Assembly: GCF_048564905.1 (NCBI RefSeq)
Contig: NC_133018.1
Coordinates: 3,596,001 to 3,660,000 of the forward strand
Origin: Vicugna pacos
Lineage: Eukaryota; Chordata; Mammalia; Artiodactyla; Camelidae
Direction of reading: 5' to 3'
DNA: 64,000 nucleotides
The translations under genes and the position numbers were made by a program. Shown one piece after another: positions 22,650 through 34,419 of the stretch. Every line of letters begins with the position of its first letter. Position 1 is the first letter of the stretch. The notes under the pieces are model-generated. The model was not told the DNA's origin and did no database searches. It saw nothing but the letters and a program-made list of their open reading frames with translations.

Positions 22650-25050
22650 TTGTTTTCATGTCATCTCCCCCCTCTCACAGCTCGTGGGGAGTGAATTTCT
22701 AGCTCAGCATCATCTGCCTTTTTGAGGAGACAGGGAATCTCCGGCTTATTCCACTGGGAATCCATCTGGAAATCATACCGAAGGCTGAAGCCCTTTCTAG
22801 GATTCCTGCAGAAGGAGGACAGGGAACTCCAGGACCTCATGACTCGCTGAGATCTTTGCCACTTATCTCTGTAGTTAATAATATATTTGGGGGCCGTTTT
22901 ATAATTTAGTTTGGAACAAAGCCTTAACAGCTGGCAAAGCAGAGGCCCAGAGAGCGGAAGTCCCCAGATAAACAGAGAGAAGTGAGGTGAGCCCAGGATG
23001 GAGGCCAGGGGTCAGACCCTGGTCCTGTGTGTCTCAACCAGGGCACAGGAGCCATGAGGGTCAGGCTGCGTGAGAACACTGGGCCCCCAGCGCTCACTGC
23101 TGTCCCCACCACATCCTGGCTGCGGGAGGTCAGTGGGGCTGTGTCCCAGGGTAGAGCTGAGGATCTGTGGGGCTGGGAGGCTGGTTCGGCCACACAGGGG
23201 CCTGGCCTGGATCCTGCTGGCTCTGCTGGGTGGGATTGGTTGGTCGTCACTGTCCTAAGTGGGTGGGAGTGACAGGTGTCTCACGGCCAATGTTACGGGG
23301 ACAGATGAAACTTCAGGTGTCTATAAAGCCTGTGGGTTTACCAAATGCACATTAAGACCGGCTTTTTAAAAATTCACCTTTCTGTCATCTTTATTAGTGT
23401 TCTGATTTCTTAGCATGACTGTAATTACTGTCTAGGGTTTTTCATGCAATTGTGAAGGGCCCCTGAAAGCACTTCTTACAATACAGAGACGTTGTCCGAT
23501 TGTGCACAGCGAGCACACTCCTCTCTGTGGACCTTTTGCAGAAGCTCTACTGCCTTGAGTTACAAGGACTGTGAGCTGATGAAGCTGGACCGGAGAGAAG
23601 TGCTGACCACGTGTGAGGGGGGAGCCTGAGGATCGTCTCCACTAACACTGTTAGTGAGCTGTGAAAAGACGTTCTGGGTTTCCGTGGAGATGTGGCGGCT
23701 GTGAACTGGACACGTGGATGTTATATCTGAAATACGAGAATATGGAGAGAGACGGAGAGAGGCTGTACTGAGCACCAGTAACCCCCCAAGTTGTATCCAG
23801 GCAGAGGGTGAATGGTGATCACTGCACTTTTCCATCTTCTGTTTTGTTGGTCAAAGGACTTCAGAATTGTTTCCTATACTGTATTTCAGACTGAGCAATT
23901 TAAATAACTATAATAAAATATCCATGCATGCAATGTGCCACTAACCACCATGATGGTTCACTTCGTGTGTCCACTGCTGAGCAAGTAGTTCCCACTGGTA
24001 CTCATTTCGGTTGGTGTCGGGGTTTTTACATGAGAGCATTAGCCTTTGGACCCAGAGGCTCAGAGAAGGAGGCAGCACTTCCCATGTGGGTGGGCTGCAT
24101 CCCATCCCTGGGGGCCTGGCAAGAGCAAAGGGCAGAGGAGGCAGGACTCCCTCCTCCCTGGGGGGGGCGCTGGGACGTCACCCTCCTGCCCTTGATGAGA
24201 AGCACATCAGCCTCCCTGGATCTCAGGCTTAGGCAGAATCACACACGGGCTCTCGGGGGTTCACCTGTGGACGATGCCTCTTGGGACTTCTCAGCCTCCC
24301 GAAACTTGATGGCCAGTTCCTCCTAATCCATCTCTGTACCCTACTGGCTGTGTGTCTCTGGAGAAGCCTGCATAATGGGATCATTTTTGGCTTTACACTC
24401 GGTGCCGCTAAAGCAATTCACAGTGTTGTGCAGCCGTCACCATCTGTACATGGAGCTTTCTCTCCCTAAACAGAAGTTCTGCACCAATCAGATGGTAGTT
24501 TTGGGGGCTCTGGACCAGGGTCCGACTAGAAGATGATGTGTCCAGGGGAAGGTCCTCAAGAGGAGTCCAGGTGGGGACCGCACTGTCACTGCAGTTTCTG
24601 TCACATCTCATGGGAGGAGGGCCCTGGGGTCGGGGGCCGGGGCTCAGCCCTCTCCATACCTTAGGCAGCCCCCAGGAGGTGGGGACTCTGCATCCCAGAA
24701 AGCACAGGACCTTGCCCCAGGCCTTATTTAGTGGGTTCCCCCTGGAGGAGAGGGATTCCCCCAGAACCCTGCCATCCCTCACAGACGCCCTGTCCTGCAG
24801 ACACGTGATTGCTTCTGGGGCTACTGTCATATATCTTGACTCCTAACCCTTTCCTTTCCTTTCCAAATCTGATCTCAGCCTTTGAAGCCCAGAACAGCTA
24901 CCTTCACCCTTTTCATCAGGACAAGCCGAGGCCCTGAACAACAGAGTCTCCAGCCCTGGGTGAGCAGGGCCTGGATCCGAGATGATGCCTGGGCCTGAGC
25001 CCTACATCCCACTACTCAGAGGGGACTAGGGTGAGTGCCAGGCCAGGCAG
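22650..25050. other. Intergenic in unit A, ancient repeats
   Basis: No V gene is present. MIR-like text lies near 22,925-23,040. An ancient interspersed repeat ('gatggttcacttcgtgtgtc', 'catgtgggtgggctgcatcc') spans about 23,945-24,330, and an old L1-like 3' piece lies at 24,400-24,490. All recur in unit B near 34,690, 35,715-36,110 and 36,180-36,260. Confidence 0.5.
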
Positions 25051-25053
25051 GGG

Positions 25054-25092
25054 TGTTTGAGCCCCATTTCCCCATGTGCTTGTGTCACTGTG
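25054..25092 (-). other. 23-RSS of V4, degenerate nonamer
   Basis: Heptamer CACAGTG is intact at 25,086-25,092. At 23 bp the nonamer position reads GCTCAAACA, only 5 of 9 to consensus, so recombination should be poor. Confidence 0.75.
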
Positions 25093-25817
25093 AGCATTAA
25101 CACTGCTGTCATATGACTGACAGTAATAGTCAGCCTCGTCCTCGGCCAGGGCCCCGCTGATGGTCAAGGTGGCCGTGTTCCCCGAGTTGGAGCGTGAGTA
25201 CTGGTCTGGGATCCCAATGGCCGTTTGCTATCTCTGTAGATGACCAGCACAGGGGCCTGGCCTGGCTTCTGCTGGTACCAGTAAGCATATTTATTTCCAA
25301 TGCTGTCCCTGCCACAGGTGAGCTTGGCCGGCTATCCCGGGTTCACCGACACTGAGGGTGACTGAGTCAGACCATAAGAGGCCACAGAGCCTGCAGGAGA
25401 GAAAGGATCCCTGGGCTGAAGATGAAGGACATTTTCCCAGGAGACCCGGGATCTGACCTGCATTGAGCCCCAGGGATTCCCTGGGCCCCCAGAGGCCCCT
25501 CCCATCAGTCTCACCCCCAGTGACCTACGGGCTTGGCTGGTGGATGGAGCCCCTGAACAAATGAGAAGCCTGCCCCCTTCCTCTGGCAGGTGCAGACCCT
25601 CAGGGCTCACACAGCTCTGAGCGCAGTGTGGGATGTCATCCCCTCCAGCCCCTCGTCCTGCAGCAGGACCACCAGCCCCCTGCTCCCACTGGCAGCACCC
25701 TTCTGAGCCTATTCAGAGCCAGGCTAGTCCCCAGCCCTGGGCACGTGTGGATGTGATCCTGGGGGCAGCACCTGTCCAGTCAGCCAGGAGGCTGAGGAGG
25801 AGGGGCATCCAGGCCAT
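25093..25817 (-). pseudogene. IGLV3: V4: IGLV3 variable pseudogene
   Basis: The leader exon (25,817-25,772) encodes [15 protein letters not shown] with a normal donor. The V exon is 25,390-25,093. It reads [19 protein letters not shown], a TAG stop at 25,332-25,334 where sister genes have Gln (GQTA), then [28 protein letters not shown] one-base deletion near 25,217-25,222 follows KRP at the start of FR3. Read in the other frame, FR3 continues [24 protein letters not shown] and QSYDSSVNA to the heptamer. It is the tandem counterpart of V7, whose lesions differ. The octamer is also lost and the nonamer is poor, so this gene is decayed in coding, promoter and recombination signal. Confidence 0.9.
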
Positions 25818-25911
25818 GGTGGAGGTGCCCTGATTCTGCACCCCTGGGCGAGGCTGGGCATGTGTCCCCCCAGGCCTCTCTTATCCCCTTGCTGGAGATA
25901 GAGCTGCTGGG

Positions 25912-25920
25912 TTTGCAATC
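25912..25920 (-). promoter_or_regulatory. V4 lost octamer site
   Basis: The sequence here is TTTGCAATC on the plus strand, where the tandem copy at 37,686-37,693 has a perfect ATGCAAAT. The V4 promoter element has decayed. Confidence 0.6.
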
Positions 25921-25929
25921 GAGCCAGCA

Positions 25930-28900
25930 CCCAGGGGGCTGCCTGAGGGGCTCTGTGGTTTCAGAGAAGGGCTCAGTCCCCAGGGACCCAGAGAGGGAGT
26001 GGCGGGCCCTGAGACTGCGCCCTCAGCCCAGGGGCTCCTCTTCTGCCTGTTGGTCCCAGATTCTGGGGATGTGTCCTACCCACACTGTGCCCTGGCCTCC
26101 CTCCTGGATGGCACGGGCACTGAGAGCCCAGAGATGAATCTGTTCTATTTCAACTCATCTGTAGGTGACACTGTGAGGCTTAGACAGGTGCAGAGTCCCA
26201 CCGCTGATCACAGCTCCTGGGCTCCAGAGAGGGAGTAAAATTCTTTCTTTGACAGAGTACATGGAGTTTTCCAGAGCTGTCGTGGTCTGTGTCTGCCCTT
26301 GGCTGTGAGCTGCTGGGGCAGGCTGCATGCTGTCCTCAGTGTCCCCATTTTGCATCCAGGGTAGGAACAGAAGCTGAAAGAACTGTTTGCTCTGTAGGAC
26401 AGTGCTGGGGGCTCAGGGTTTAACAGGTCTGCCAGGGAATGTTTATCACAATCAACATGCTTTCTGTTGCTGTGGAAAATATATGTCATAAACATAATTA
26501 TGATGTGAGTCCAGAAGAGTTTGTTGAGTGACCGCTGTGTGTCAGGTCCAGGGAATTGGGAAGTGGGGAAATCTGGAAATCTCTTCTCTGTGAGGGGTGA
26601 GTGGAAGGACAGGTTGGGGATGGTGGGGGAGCTTCCAGGGATAAGGAGCAGCTGTGTCTGGAGGACCGGGGCTCCAAGCGCAGGGGAGGAGGGGATTGAG
26701 ATCACAGGGAGGATGGGCATTCGTGGACAGTGATGGCTTTTCAGCAGGGTGTACGTGGGCTGGAGGAAAGAGGCACCACCTGCAAGAGCAGGACTGGGAC
26801 ACTCGAAGGCAGAAAATGTATATTTGAGAGTGAAGATGACTGTGTAGAAGGACACCTGCCCTCCAGTGTGAGGTGGTGGTTACATACCCCCTGCATGTGG
26901 AACCCCTGATGCCCAGGACACGCCCACTGCAGGTGAATTTGCCATGTGACTCTCTTGTCCCTGGTGGCTGCTCTGCACATTGCTGGAGGCTCAGGGCGTC
27001 CTCTGTCCTGATGCAGATTCAGAACCACTGCTCAGGTGTGTCTCCCAAAGCAGGGATGGCGGGCCCCAGGGCACGATGTACATGTCTCTGCTTGGCCCCT
27101 GCCTGCCTCAGACCGGGCATGACGGGCTCAGCCTCTCTATGAACATATGAGCAGCCTCATTTGCAGGGGGAGACGGCCATACCCCAGAACAATCACTGCG
27201 CAGGTCTCTGGGGTCACGGGAAGTTAATGCGTCTGGCTCTGGGCTTGGTCCTGGGGGACACATGACACAGGGACTGACTTTCGGTGGTGCTGGCCTTTGG
27301 TCCAAAGCCAAACAAGGGCAGAGGTAGCTACTGCTCCAGGGTCAGAAACAGGATGTCACCCACCCACCTGACTTTCAGATCCACTTTCTTCTGGCAGATA
27401 GTCCTCCCTACAAGTCAGTATGGACAAGATGCAGCCCTGGCCTTCATGGTTCCATCTAGACGGTGGGGCAGCCTAGTGGAGGCTCTTGGATCTGGGGCAA
27501 AGGATAGAGTCCCCCCCCATCATTCTTCCATGTCTCATGTTCTCTGTTCACCTGAAAGCCAGACGATGGCTATTCTCAGGTCTCACTCTTCGAGGGCTGA
27601 CTTTTGCCCCAGTGCTGGCCCCTGATACGAAGACTGTGTGTGACGGGATCCTTGGTTTGGCAGGAGACAAGTAGTTCTGTTTTGCCACCAATGTGGAGGT
27701 GAGTGTGGTCCACAAAGTCCCACGGGACCAATGGAGTAATTGGATCATGTTACAGAGACCATTAGTGTCAGCCGATGGTCCTGGTGTCCCTGGAACTGAA
27801 AGGCAGGGGCAGCCTAGCGGTTGTCATTCATCTGTGTCAACAGAGAGCCTCATGTGAGAAAGACTGTTGGAGATACTGAGCCCCAGTGGGAGCTGTATCG
27901 TGACTGTGAGCCCCTAAGACTCCTGGCACCAGAGCCACCTACGGGGACCAGGCAAGTCCTGACCAGCTGGGTCATGGGTGGGCATGCGCAGTAGCTCTCT
28001 GTCCTCAAGTAGAGGAGGTTGATATGAGGTCAGTACCCCCAGGTCCTGAAGCCCCCAGGGAGCTGCCTGGGGAAGTGGCATTAACACCCCTGAGCCCAAG
28101 TCTTGCTACAATGTCTTTATTCCAGCAACGCCCACCTCTGCCTCGTGGGGCGATGCCTATGAAGAGTGTCGCAGAGGAAAACCCTTGGGGCTGGTTTGCA
28201 GAGGTTTGAGGATGTTATGAAGACACACCTTAGAGCTAGCCTTTGGGCTTTCCGCCTCCAACAGGGACACCCCTGAAGGACAGCAGTGGAGGACAATTCT
28301 CCTGGATTGATGAGTGACCAGTGGAGTAGGGTATCCTGTCCATTAGCCTGGACACAGAGGTAGCTGGAGGGGGCTGTGTGCTAATTTATGGGCTGAGACT
28401 CAGAGTTTCACTGGACCGTCAGAGACGTGGCAGGAATACACGGAAAAGACACAAGTATGAACCCCCACAGAGGGAACCAGAGAGTCATTTATTTGTGTCC
28501 CATGAAAGTGCTTAGCAACGTGTGTCCTGAAAACGAAGTGATGTTAATAACCAGGTGCACAGGAGGACCCACTCTGTGGATAGCAGTCCGCCTCCCTCTC
28601 CAACCATCGCCGGGTGGGCACTGTGACCCGGCTCCCCCATGGGAAGGGCAGGATCAGCCACAGGCTAGTCAGGATGGCTCCAGTGTCTTCAGCTGACCTG
28701 TCCACAGCCACTTCCGTCACCAGCCTGCCAATAGCACAGACCAGCACGGCTCCCGTGGGACACCCTTCTCTCGGGAATCCGCCAGGGACCTGGTGGTCGG
28801 TTGATGACATCAGACCTCTTCCAGCGTGGAGGGGGGAGCTGTGCTCTTACTGACAGATCTTTGCTGCAGACTGGGAGTTGCCCTCTGTGACTGCAATGCT

Positions 28901-29640
28901 TCTGACCAAAGTGTTCAACCTGGACTCATAGATTTCTGTGTTTCCTCATGGGGCTTCTGACCATGAGCTCATTCCACATCAGAAGAGGGGCTGCCGTGGG
29001 CCCAGGCTCCTGGGCTTCACCAGTCCCACTACTTTCCCCAACATCCCGAGGCAGCTGCCTTAGTGATGGGCCAACAGCCGATGGAAGAGCCAGTTCCTCT
29101 GCCAGACAAGTGCCAACACATGTTGGGGCGGGCAATGCCTTCCAGGTGTGAGATATGCTCTAAATCTGTGCACAATGTATGATGATTCTCCCATCACCAG
29201 GATTCACTGGGCCAGGATCCAAGGTGAGGGGGTGGGAGGGCTCCACCTATTATCATCCCTGGGGACCTGCTCAACACATTTACTCCCAGTCCCCTGACCT
29301 CCACCCTGCTGGCCTGGGGTCTTAGTTCTGTAGGGGAAATGCTTCCACCCAGAAACACGACCATTATCCCATTTCACTGAGAGATCTGACTCCCTTGTGA
29401 TGTAGGGTCCTCCTGCCTCCCTGGACGTCTCTCTGTCTGTCTCCACCCATGCCCTCCAACCCCCACTCATACCTTAGGGACAAAGACACCATGGAAGCCC
29501 CATGCTGCCAGGCAGAAATCCACCCCTGATCCACCGTGGGCAGAGCAGCCTGGAGGATGGGGAGAGGGCAGTCAGGAAGTTCAGATCTGGGGGAACCGGG
29601 CCAGAACTGTCACTGCTTTGTCCACAGGCCTCCAGGGACT
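25930..29640. other. Intergenic in unit A, no gene
   Basis: No V exon or RSS is present. The long minus-strand open frame at 26,208-26,855 is not kept in the unit B copy (about 38,000-38,640), so it is not called. A MIR-like piece ('tgaccgctgtgtgtcaggtc') lies near 26,530. Confidence 0.5.
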
Positions 29641-29668
29641 AGAGGAGAGGGTGACAGAGATGGAGGGT

Positions 29669-29707
29669 GTTTTGGTTCCCACCTCCCCATCTGCCTGTGT
29701 CACTGTG
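29669..29707 (-). other. 23-RSS of V5, weak nonamer
   Basis: The consensus heptamer is at 29,701-29,707. At 23 bp the nonamer is AACCAAAAC (5 of 9). A one-base shift gives ACCAAAACA (7 of 9, 24-bp spacer). It is weaker than the V8 copy, ACATAAAAC. Confidence 0.8.
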
Positions 29708-30211
29708 AGCATTAGAAACACTGCTGTCTGCTGAGTGACAGTAATAGTCGGCCTCGTCCTCGGCCTGGGCCCCGCTGATGGTCAGGGTGGCTGTGCCCCC
29801 AGAGCTGGAGCCAGAGAACCGCTCAGGGATCCCTGAGGGCCTTCTGTCATCACCATAGATGACCAGCACGGGGAATTGGCCTGGCTTCTGCTGGTACCAG
29901 TGAGCAGCATAGCTTTCTATGCTGCCTCCTTGGCAGGTGATCCTGGCCGTCTGTCCCAAGGACACGGACACCGCGGAGGGCTGAGTCAGTGCAGAAGAGG
30001 CCACGTAACCTGCAGGAGAGGAGAGGAGAGGAGAAGAGAGTGAGGGTGGGGACCAAGGTCTCATTCCCTGAGACCTCGCACTCTGCAGCATCCCCTGTGC
30101 TGAGCTGATGTTCAGGGCCAGGCTGATCCCTGGGTACCCTGGGGTCAGAACCCTGGGGGCAGCACTTGTACAGAGAGAGATGAGGGGCAGCAAGTGGGAT
30201 GTCCAGGCCAT
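29708..30211 (-). CDS. IGLV3: V5: IGLV3 variable gene, intact
   Basis: Germline V-lambda segment. The leader exon (30,211-30,166) encodes [15 protein letters not shown]. Its last exon base is A instead of the usual G (ACAA|GTGCTG), which changes the split codon from Gly to Ser and may weaken splicing slightly. The V exon (30,009-29,708) reads [27 protein letters not shown]1 [26 protein letters not shown]2 [32 protein letters not shown] and CDR3 start [10 protein letters not shown]. Both cysteines, the core Trp and the frame are intact. It is the unit A counterpart of V8 and has a perfect octamer. Probably functional, with possibly reduced recombination because of the weak nonamer. Confidence 0.9.
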
Positions 30212-30297
30212 GGGGGAGGCGCCTTGATCTCTGCCTCTGATCCCATAGCTGGGGGTGGGATCTCCGGGACTCTCTTATCCTCAGAAGGGATATCCTC

Positions 30298-30305
30298 ATG
30301 CAAAT
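30298..30305 (-). promoter_or_regulatory. V5 promoter octamer ATTTGCAT
   Basis: Perfect octamer 87 bases before the V5 ATG, the same spacing as V1 and close to V8. Confidence 0.88.
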
Positions 30306-31049
30306 CTATTTCCTGGCTCTGTGGCCTTGGTGACCAGCTCCCTGCTGAGCAGAGAGCAGCTGGGCTCAATGGAGGATTTCAGTGGGGGTCCCACCCCCAG
30401 TCCAGAGCCCAGGTCGGAGAAGTGTCTGTGGTGCTGAGTGAGGAATGGGTGCCCCCTGCCCTCAGTGAGTGCACTCCCAGCTCAGTCTGGGCCTGGGCTT
30501 CCCCTCTGGGCCTGGGTGACACCAGCATCCTGTCTAGTGCTGCGGGCATCGCCGCGGGGCCTAGGCAGTGCTGGAAGCAACTGCTGCGGGGACAGCGGTC
30601 AACACGCTGCTGTGAGACGCCAGAATTTCATCATCAGACACAGTGACATTGCTCAGGTACCTTTCAGGAAGTCTTTTCTTAACATATGTCAATTTATTTT
30701 AGAAGAAAAACGTAGGTGAATTATTTGGCTCTGGGGTTGAGCAAGAATTGTTTGGTGATGCCAAATACATGATTCGAAAAAGAAAGATTAAATCATTGAA
30801 CCCCATCAGTATCAACATCTTTTGTTTGCAAACTCTCTAAGGGGGATAAAAAAAAGCTGAAGTAACAGACTGAACGAAAACCTTGCAAAACACAGACCCA
30901 GTGAATGACTAGTGAAGGGATTATATAAACATGGTGCAGTCTAACCAGTAAAAAGAAAAAATGACAAGAAGATTTCACTTAGAGAATGGCCAGTGGACTA
31001 GAAGAAACAGTTTGTGGAAGAGGACAGAGAGGTGATAATGAGCTTGTGA

Positions 31050-31590
31050 ACAGCCCTCCCTTATCAGCAAGGAGGGAAATGCAGATGACACCACAGTGAG
31101 GCACCACCTCTCACCTATCAGAGGGGCTACAATAAAAATCCAGACTTCCCCACATGCTGGCAAAGATGTGGAGAACTCAGTGGCACATGCGTGACTAAGA
31201 GAAGTGTGAGGTGGTGCAGAATGTCTGCAAAAGAATTGGCAGCTTCTTAAAAAATTTACCTAGAGGTCACCATACACCCCAGCCATGCACACCTGAGCAT
31301 ATATTTCAGAGAAGTGAGAACGTAAGGTCACAGGGAAACTAGACACAACCGTCCACAGATCCCAAGTGCGGACCAGCCCATGCTGAGAGCAGTGCCGACA
31401 TCCTTCAGTGGGTGACTGACTGGGTCCGAGACTTTTGGACCGGAATCGTGGACCAGTACTCAGCCATGAAAAGGACCGGATGCTGAGCGCACAGGGCAGT
31501 TTGCCTGCATCTACAGGGGATTATGCAGAGTGAGCAACGCCAATCCCAGGGCGACGTGCTATGTGATTGTATGTTTTTCCTTCTATCCAT
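31050..31590 (+). mobile_element. Ancient L1 3' fragment (copy at 42,780-43,300)
   Basis: Readable L1 3'-end text on the plus strand: 'acctctcacctatcagaggg', 'cacatgctggcaaagatgtg' and 'tatgcagagtgagcaacgcc'. The same fragment occurs in unit B, so it predates the tandem duplication. Confidence 0.65.
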
Positions 31591-31599
31591 CATTTCTAA

Positions 31600-32820
31600 T
31601 GGTTTTCTTTTCCCTCGGTGGTTTCATCCCTTACCTATGGTTCTACGTGAAGAATCTGCAGAAAGTTTGGAAATGGAGACCAATGAATGATGTCAGGGGT
31701 TACAGAGGGTCCCGGTGCAGAAGGGAGACCCCCGATCATCATAAGGAGGCCCCTTCAGCCTGCCTGTGGGGGAGGGCAGGGGCTGTGCCCGGGTTAGAGC
31801 CGGAGGCTCTGTGGGCTGGGAGGCTGCTCTGGCCGTGCAGGGCCGTTTCCACGGGTCTTGCTGTAAAATTGAATCTGCCCGCGTCTGCCTTTTAATTGTG
31901 GGATTTCCCCCACTTACCATCGATGGGATTCGTAATACATGTCTGTGAAGGTGACCCATCTTGCTACTTCTTTACATTTTGTCCCATGTCTTCCTCATTG
32001 CTACTTTGCTTTTTCTCTATTCTTCATTAACTGAATATTTTTTATAAATTAATGTTCTCTTCTTTTATGGTTGATTGGCTGAAATTGTTGTTGAAATTAG
32101 TGCTATTTGAAGGTCGGCTGCGGGGTCCACAGTACAGGCCGATCTTGCCCGGACAGCACACCGCTTCTCACACAGGGCACCGATGTCACCACGTGTCCCT
32201 CTGCGTCTCAGAACTTTGAGCTACACGAGCGTGTGTTTGCCTTAATATTTACAGATATTTCCAGTGAGTAGTTTTCAGAGTGGACACAGCTCCTTCTCTT
32301 GCTGTTGTGTTGTTTTGTTTTTGCTTTTTCATTCTAAAGAGACAACTGCAGTGTCTGCTCTCCCGTCTGGTGGTCCCGAAGGAGGGAGGCCCTCAACCAA
32401 CTGTGCTCCTTCCTCTGGGGAGAACGTGTGCTTTCTCTCCACCTGCTTTTATGAGCTTCTCCTCGACACCGGTTCTAAGGACTCAATGTCGGTGTGTTTT
32501 GGTGTTGTTTCATTAGTGTTTCTTGTGCTTGGAGTTTGTGGAGCTTCTTGGATCTGCGGGTTCCTCGTTTCCATTGAAATTAGAAACTTTTCAACCAGTG
32601 TGTCTTCAAAAGTTTTTTATTTGCACCTCCTCCACCTCTTTTCTGCCCCAAAGACTGCAGTATGTCCCTAGTCTGTAGTGAACCTAGGCAGTCATTCCTC
32701 TACCTTCATGAACAAATGGAGGAGGAGGATAACCATTGCTTGAGCATCCTTCCTGCCACATTTTATCATCTGTGCAGTTTCATGACCAGATGAGAATTGT
32801 TTCTTGGCTGACACAGATGG
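31600..32820. other. Intergenic at the end of unit A, no gene
   Basis: Unique-looking sequence repeated at 43,320-44,540. Short plus-strand open frames occur in both copies, but they differ in length and frame, so there is no sign of a conserved protein. Confidence 0.5.
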
Positions 32821-32826
32821 GGAGAG

Positions 32827-32865
32827 GGTTTGTGTCTCACTTCCCCATCTGCCTGTGTCACTGTG
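32827..32865 (-). other. 23-RSS of V6
   Basis: Consensus heptamer at 32,859-32,865, 23-bp spacer, nonamer ACACAAACC (8 of 9). Confidence 0.9.
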
Positions 32866-33350
32866 AGCATTATCACTACTGTCTGCTGAGTGACAGTAAT
32901 AGTCGGCCTCGTCCTCGGCCTGGGCCCCGCTGATGGTCAGGGTGGCTGTCTTCCCTGAGCTGGAGCCAGAGAACCGCTCAGGGATCCCTGAGGGTCTTTC
33001 ACTATCTTTGTAAATGACCAGCACAGGGGCCTGGCCTGGCTTCTGCTGGTACCACTGAGTATATTTTTTGTCCAGTAGGTCTCCAGAGCAGGTGATGCTG
33101 GCTGTCTGTTGCAAGTCCACGGACACTGAAGCCTGCTGGGTCAGCTCATAGGAGGTCACGGAGCCTGTGAGGGACGAGAGAAGAGGGGGCTTGAGGATGA
33201 AGGGCTCCTTGCCCTCCTGCCCTGAGGCTGTGCTAGGGCTGAGCTCCTGGTGTGGGACAGACCAAGCTGAGAATCCATTGAGGGCAGAGCCCTGGGGGCA
33301 GCACCTGTGCAGAGAGAGAGGAGGGGCAGCAGGATGTGGGTCCAGGCCAT
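32866..33350 (-). CDS. IGLV3: V6: IGLV3 variable gene (SYELTQ type), intact
   Basis: Germline V-lambda segment. The leader exon (33,350-33,305) encodes [15 protein letters not shown] with donor G|GTGCTG. The V exon is 33,164-32,866 with acceptor CTCACAG|GC. It reads [26 protein letters not shown]1 [26 protein letters not shown]2 [29 protein letters not shown] and CDR3 start HSADSSDNA. It resembles human IGLV3-25/3-27, unlike its SALTQ neighbours. FR1 is odd: DLQQTAS replaces the usual SPGQTAR. The gene sits at the junction of the two tandem units. Its 3' flank matches that of V9 and its 5' flank matches that of V3, while its intron and FR1-CDR1 match neither. Frame, cysteines, Trp, octamer and RSS are intact, so it is probably functional. 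Confidence 0.9.
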
Positions 33351-33453
33351 GGTGGAGGCACCCTGAGCTCTGCTCTGAGACCACTCAGCAGGGCAGCGCT
33401 CCTCAAGTTCCCTCTTATTCCCTCAGAGCTTTGGGGCAGGAGGGTTTGTGTTT

Positions 33454-33461
33454 ATGCAAAT
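33454..33461 (-). promoter_or_regulatory. V6 promoter octamer ATTTGCAT
   Basis: Perfect octamer 104 bases before the V6 ATG. The surrounding sequence is nearly the same as upstream of V3. Confidence 0.88.
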
Positions 33462-33908
33462 TTACCCCCTCCCTGGGGCTCCTCACTGAGAGGGGAGTCA
33501 CCAGTCCTTCAGCCAGGACAGCTTGCTCAGCCTCCTCCCTGGCTCTCATGTTTGAAAATCAGACCCGGCCTCCAGGGGCCATGGTCACAATGCCCTTCCT
33601 GTGTCTGACCACATGACCACTGTCCCAACCATTCTGGCCTGTGGACTCTGCTGGGAAGCTCAGTGGGTTTGTGAGCCTGGCAGGATCCTGTTGGGAGGGG
33701 AGGCACGCAGTGCCCTGTTCTCCGGTGTCTTGGGTTCACTGTGCATGTGAACCTCCCATGTGCTCCCTGTTTCTTCAGGGGATGGGGTGGTCAGGCCCAA
33801 CTTCCTGCCAGGCCTGACTCTCAGACCCCAGTGGACCCCCAGGGCTGATTATCCTAAGGCTCCACCTGGGCCATCCCAGCCTCAGTTGTGGTGCTCCTGC
33901 TGCCTCTG

Positions 33909-33925
33909 CTGCCCCCTGCTGGTGG
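33909..33925 (-). promoter_or_regulatory. CTCF-like motif upstream of V6
   Basis: CTGCCCCCTGCTGGTGG on the plus strand, a close reverse-strand match to the CTCF core, 559 bases upstream of the V6 ATG. It is the tandem copy of the motif at 22,183. Confidence 0.5.
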
Positions 33926-34327
33926 ATGAGAGCCAGACCAGGATCTTCTCTCCTGCAGGTCACCTCAAAGGTATGTCACCTGAGTAGGTGTGGAGCAGGG
34001 ATTCCAGCCCTGCCTCTGGGCCAGCTGTGACCCCGGCCCTGCCCAGGCCAGCACAGAGAGGTCACCTACGGGGTGCAGGTGCAGTTCCCATAACCTTATC
34101 TTGGGGGTGGAAGTGCTCTTCCCAACCCTTTGATTTTATTAGTAGAGTGGAGGGTGTGAGATGAACAGCAGCTTGTCTGCAAAGTGTCAGTGTCCATAGC
34201 AACGTGTATAGTACCCTGGAGACCCAGATTTCCTTGTGTTTAGGAATCAAAATAGATACTATCCCCACCTGAGGAGGGCAGTTGTGTGATGCTGTTTCTT
34301 GTATTTGAGTTCACTTGTGCACTGATG

Positions 34328-34414
34328 TCATCCTCATCACCAGCCTCAACACTATCCTTGTCACCATCACCATCAACATTCTCATCACCATCCTCATCAC
34401 CATCACCATCTTCA
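34328..34414. repeat. ATC/CAT trinucleotide repeat
   Basis: Imperfect trinucleotide tract (catcatcaccat type), longer than its unit A counterpart at 22,597-22,645, so it has changed length since the duplication. Confidence 0.85.
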
Positions 34415-34419
34415 TCTCT

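Larger units (their letters stand above)
21305..33060. repeat. Tandem unit A (about 11.73 kb period)
   Basis: Corresponding points in units A and B are offset by a nearly constant 11.72-11.77 kb. Examples are the ATG of V4 and V7 (11,772), the ATG of V5 and V8 (11,732), the CTCF-like motifs at 22,183 and 33,909 (11,726), and old-L1 sequence at 31,530 and 43,254 (11,724). The order of all elements is the same. The unit runs from the 5' part of V3 through V4 and V5 to the 3' part of V6. Confidence 0.88.

Noticed and set aside
26208-26855. A 215-codon minus-strand open frame
   Set aside because: The tandem copy near 38,000-38,640 does not keep the frame, so there is no selection for a protein.
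31530-31895. Plus-strand open frame starting MSNANPRA, with a similar one at 43,254
   Set aside because: It begins in old L1 3'-end sequence and the two copies diverge in frame and end. This is duplicated non-coding sequence.
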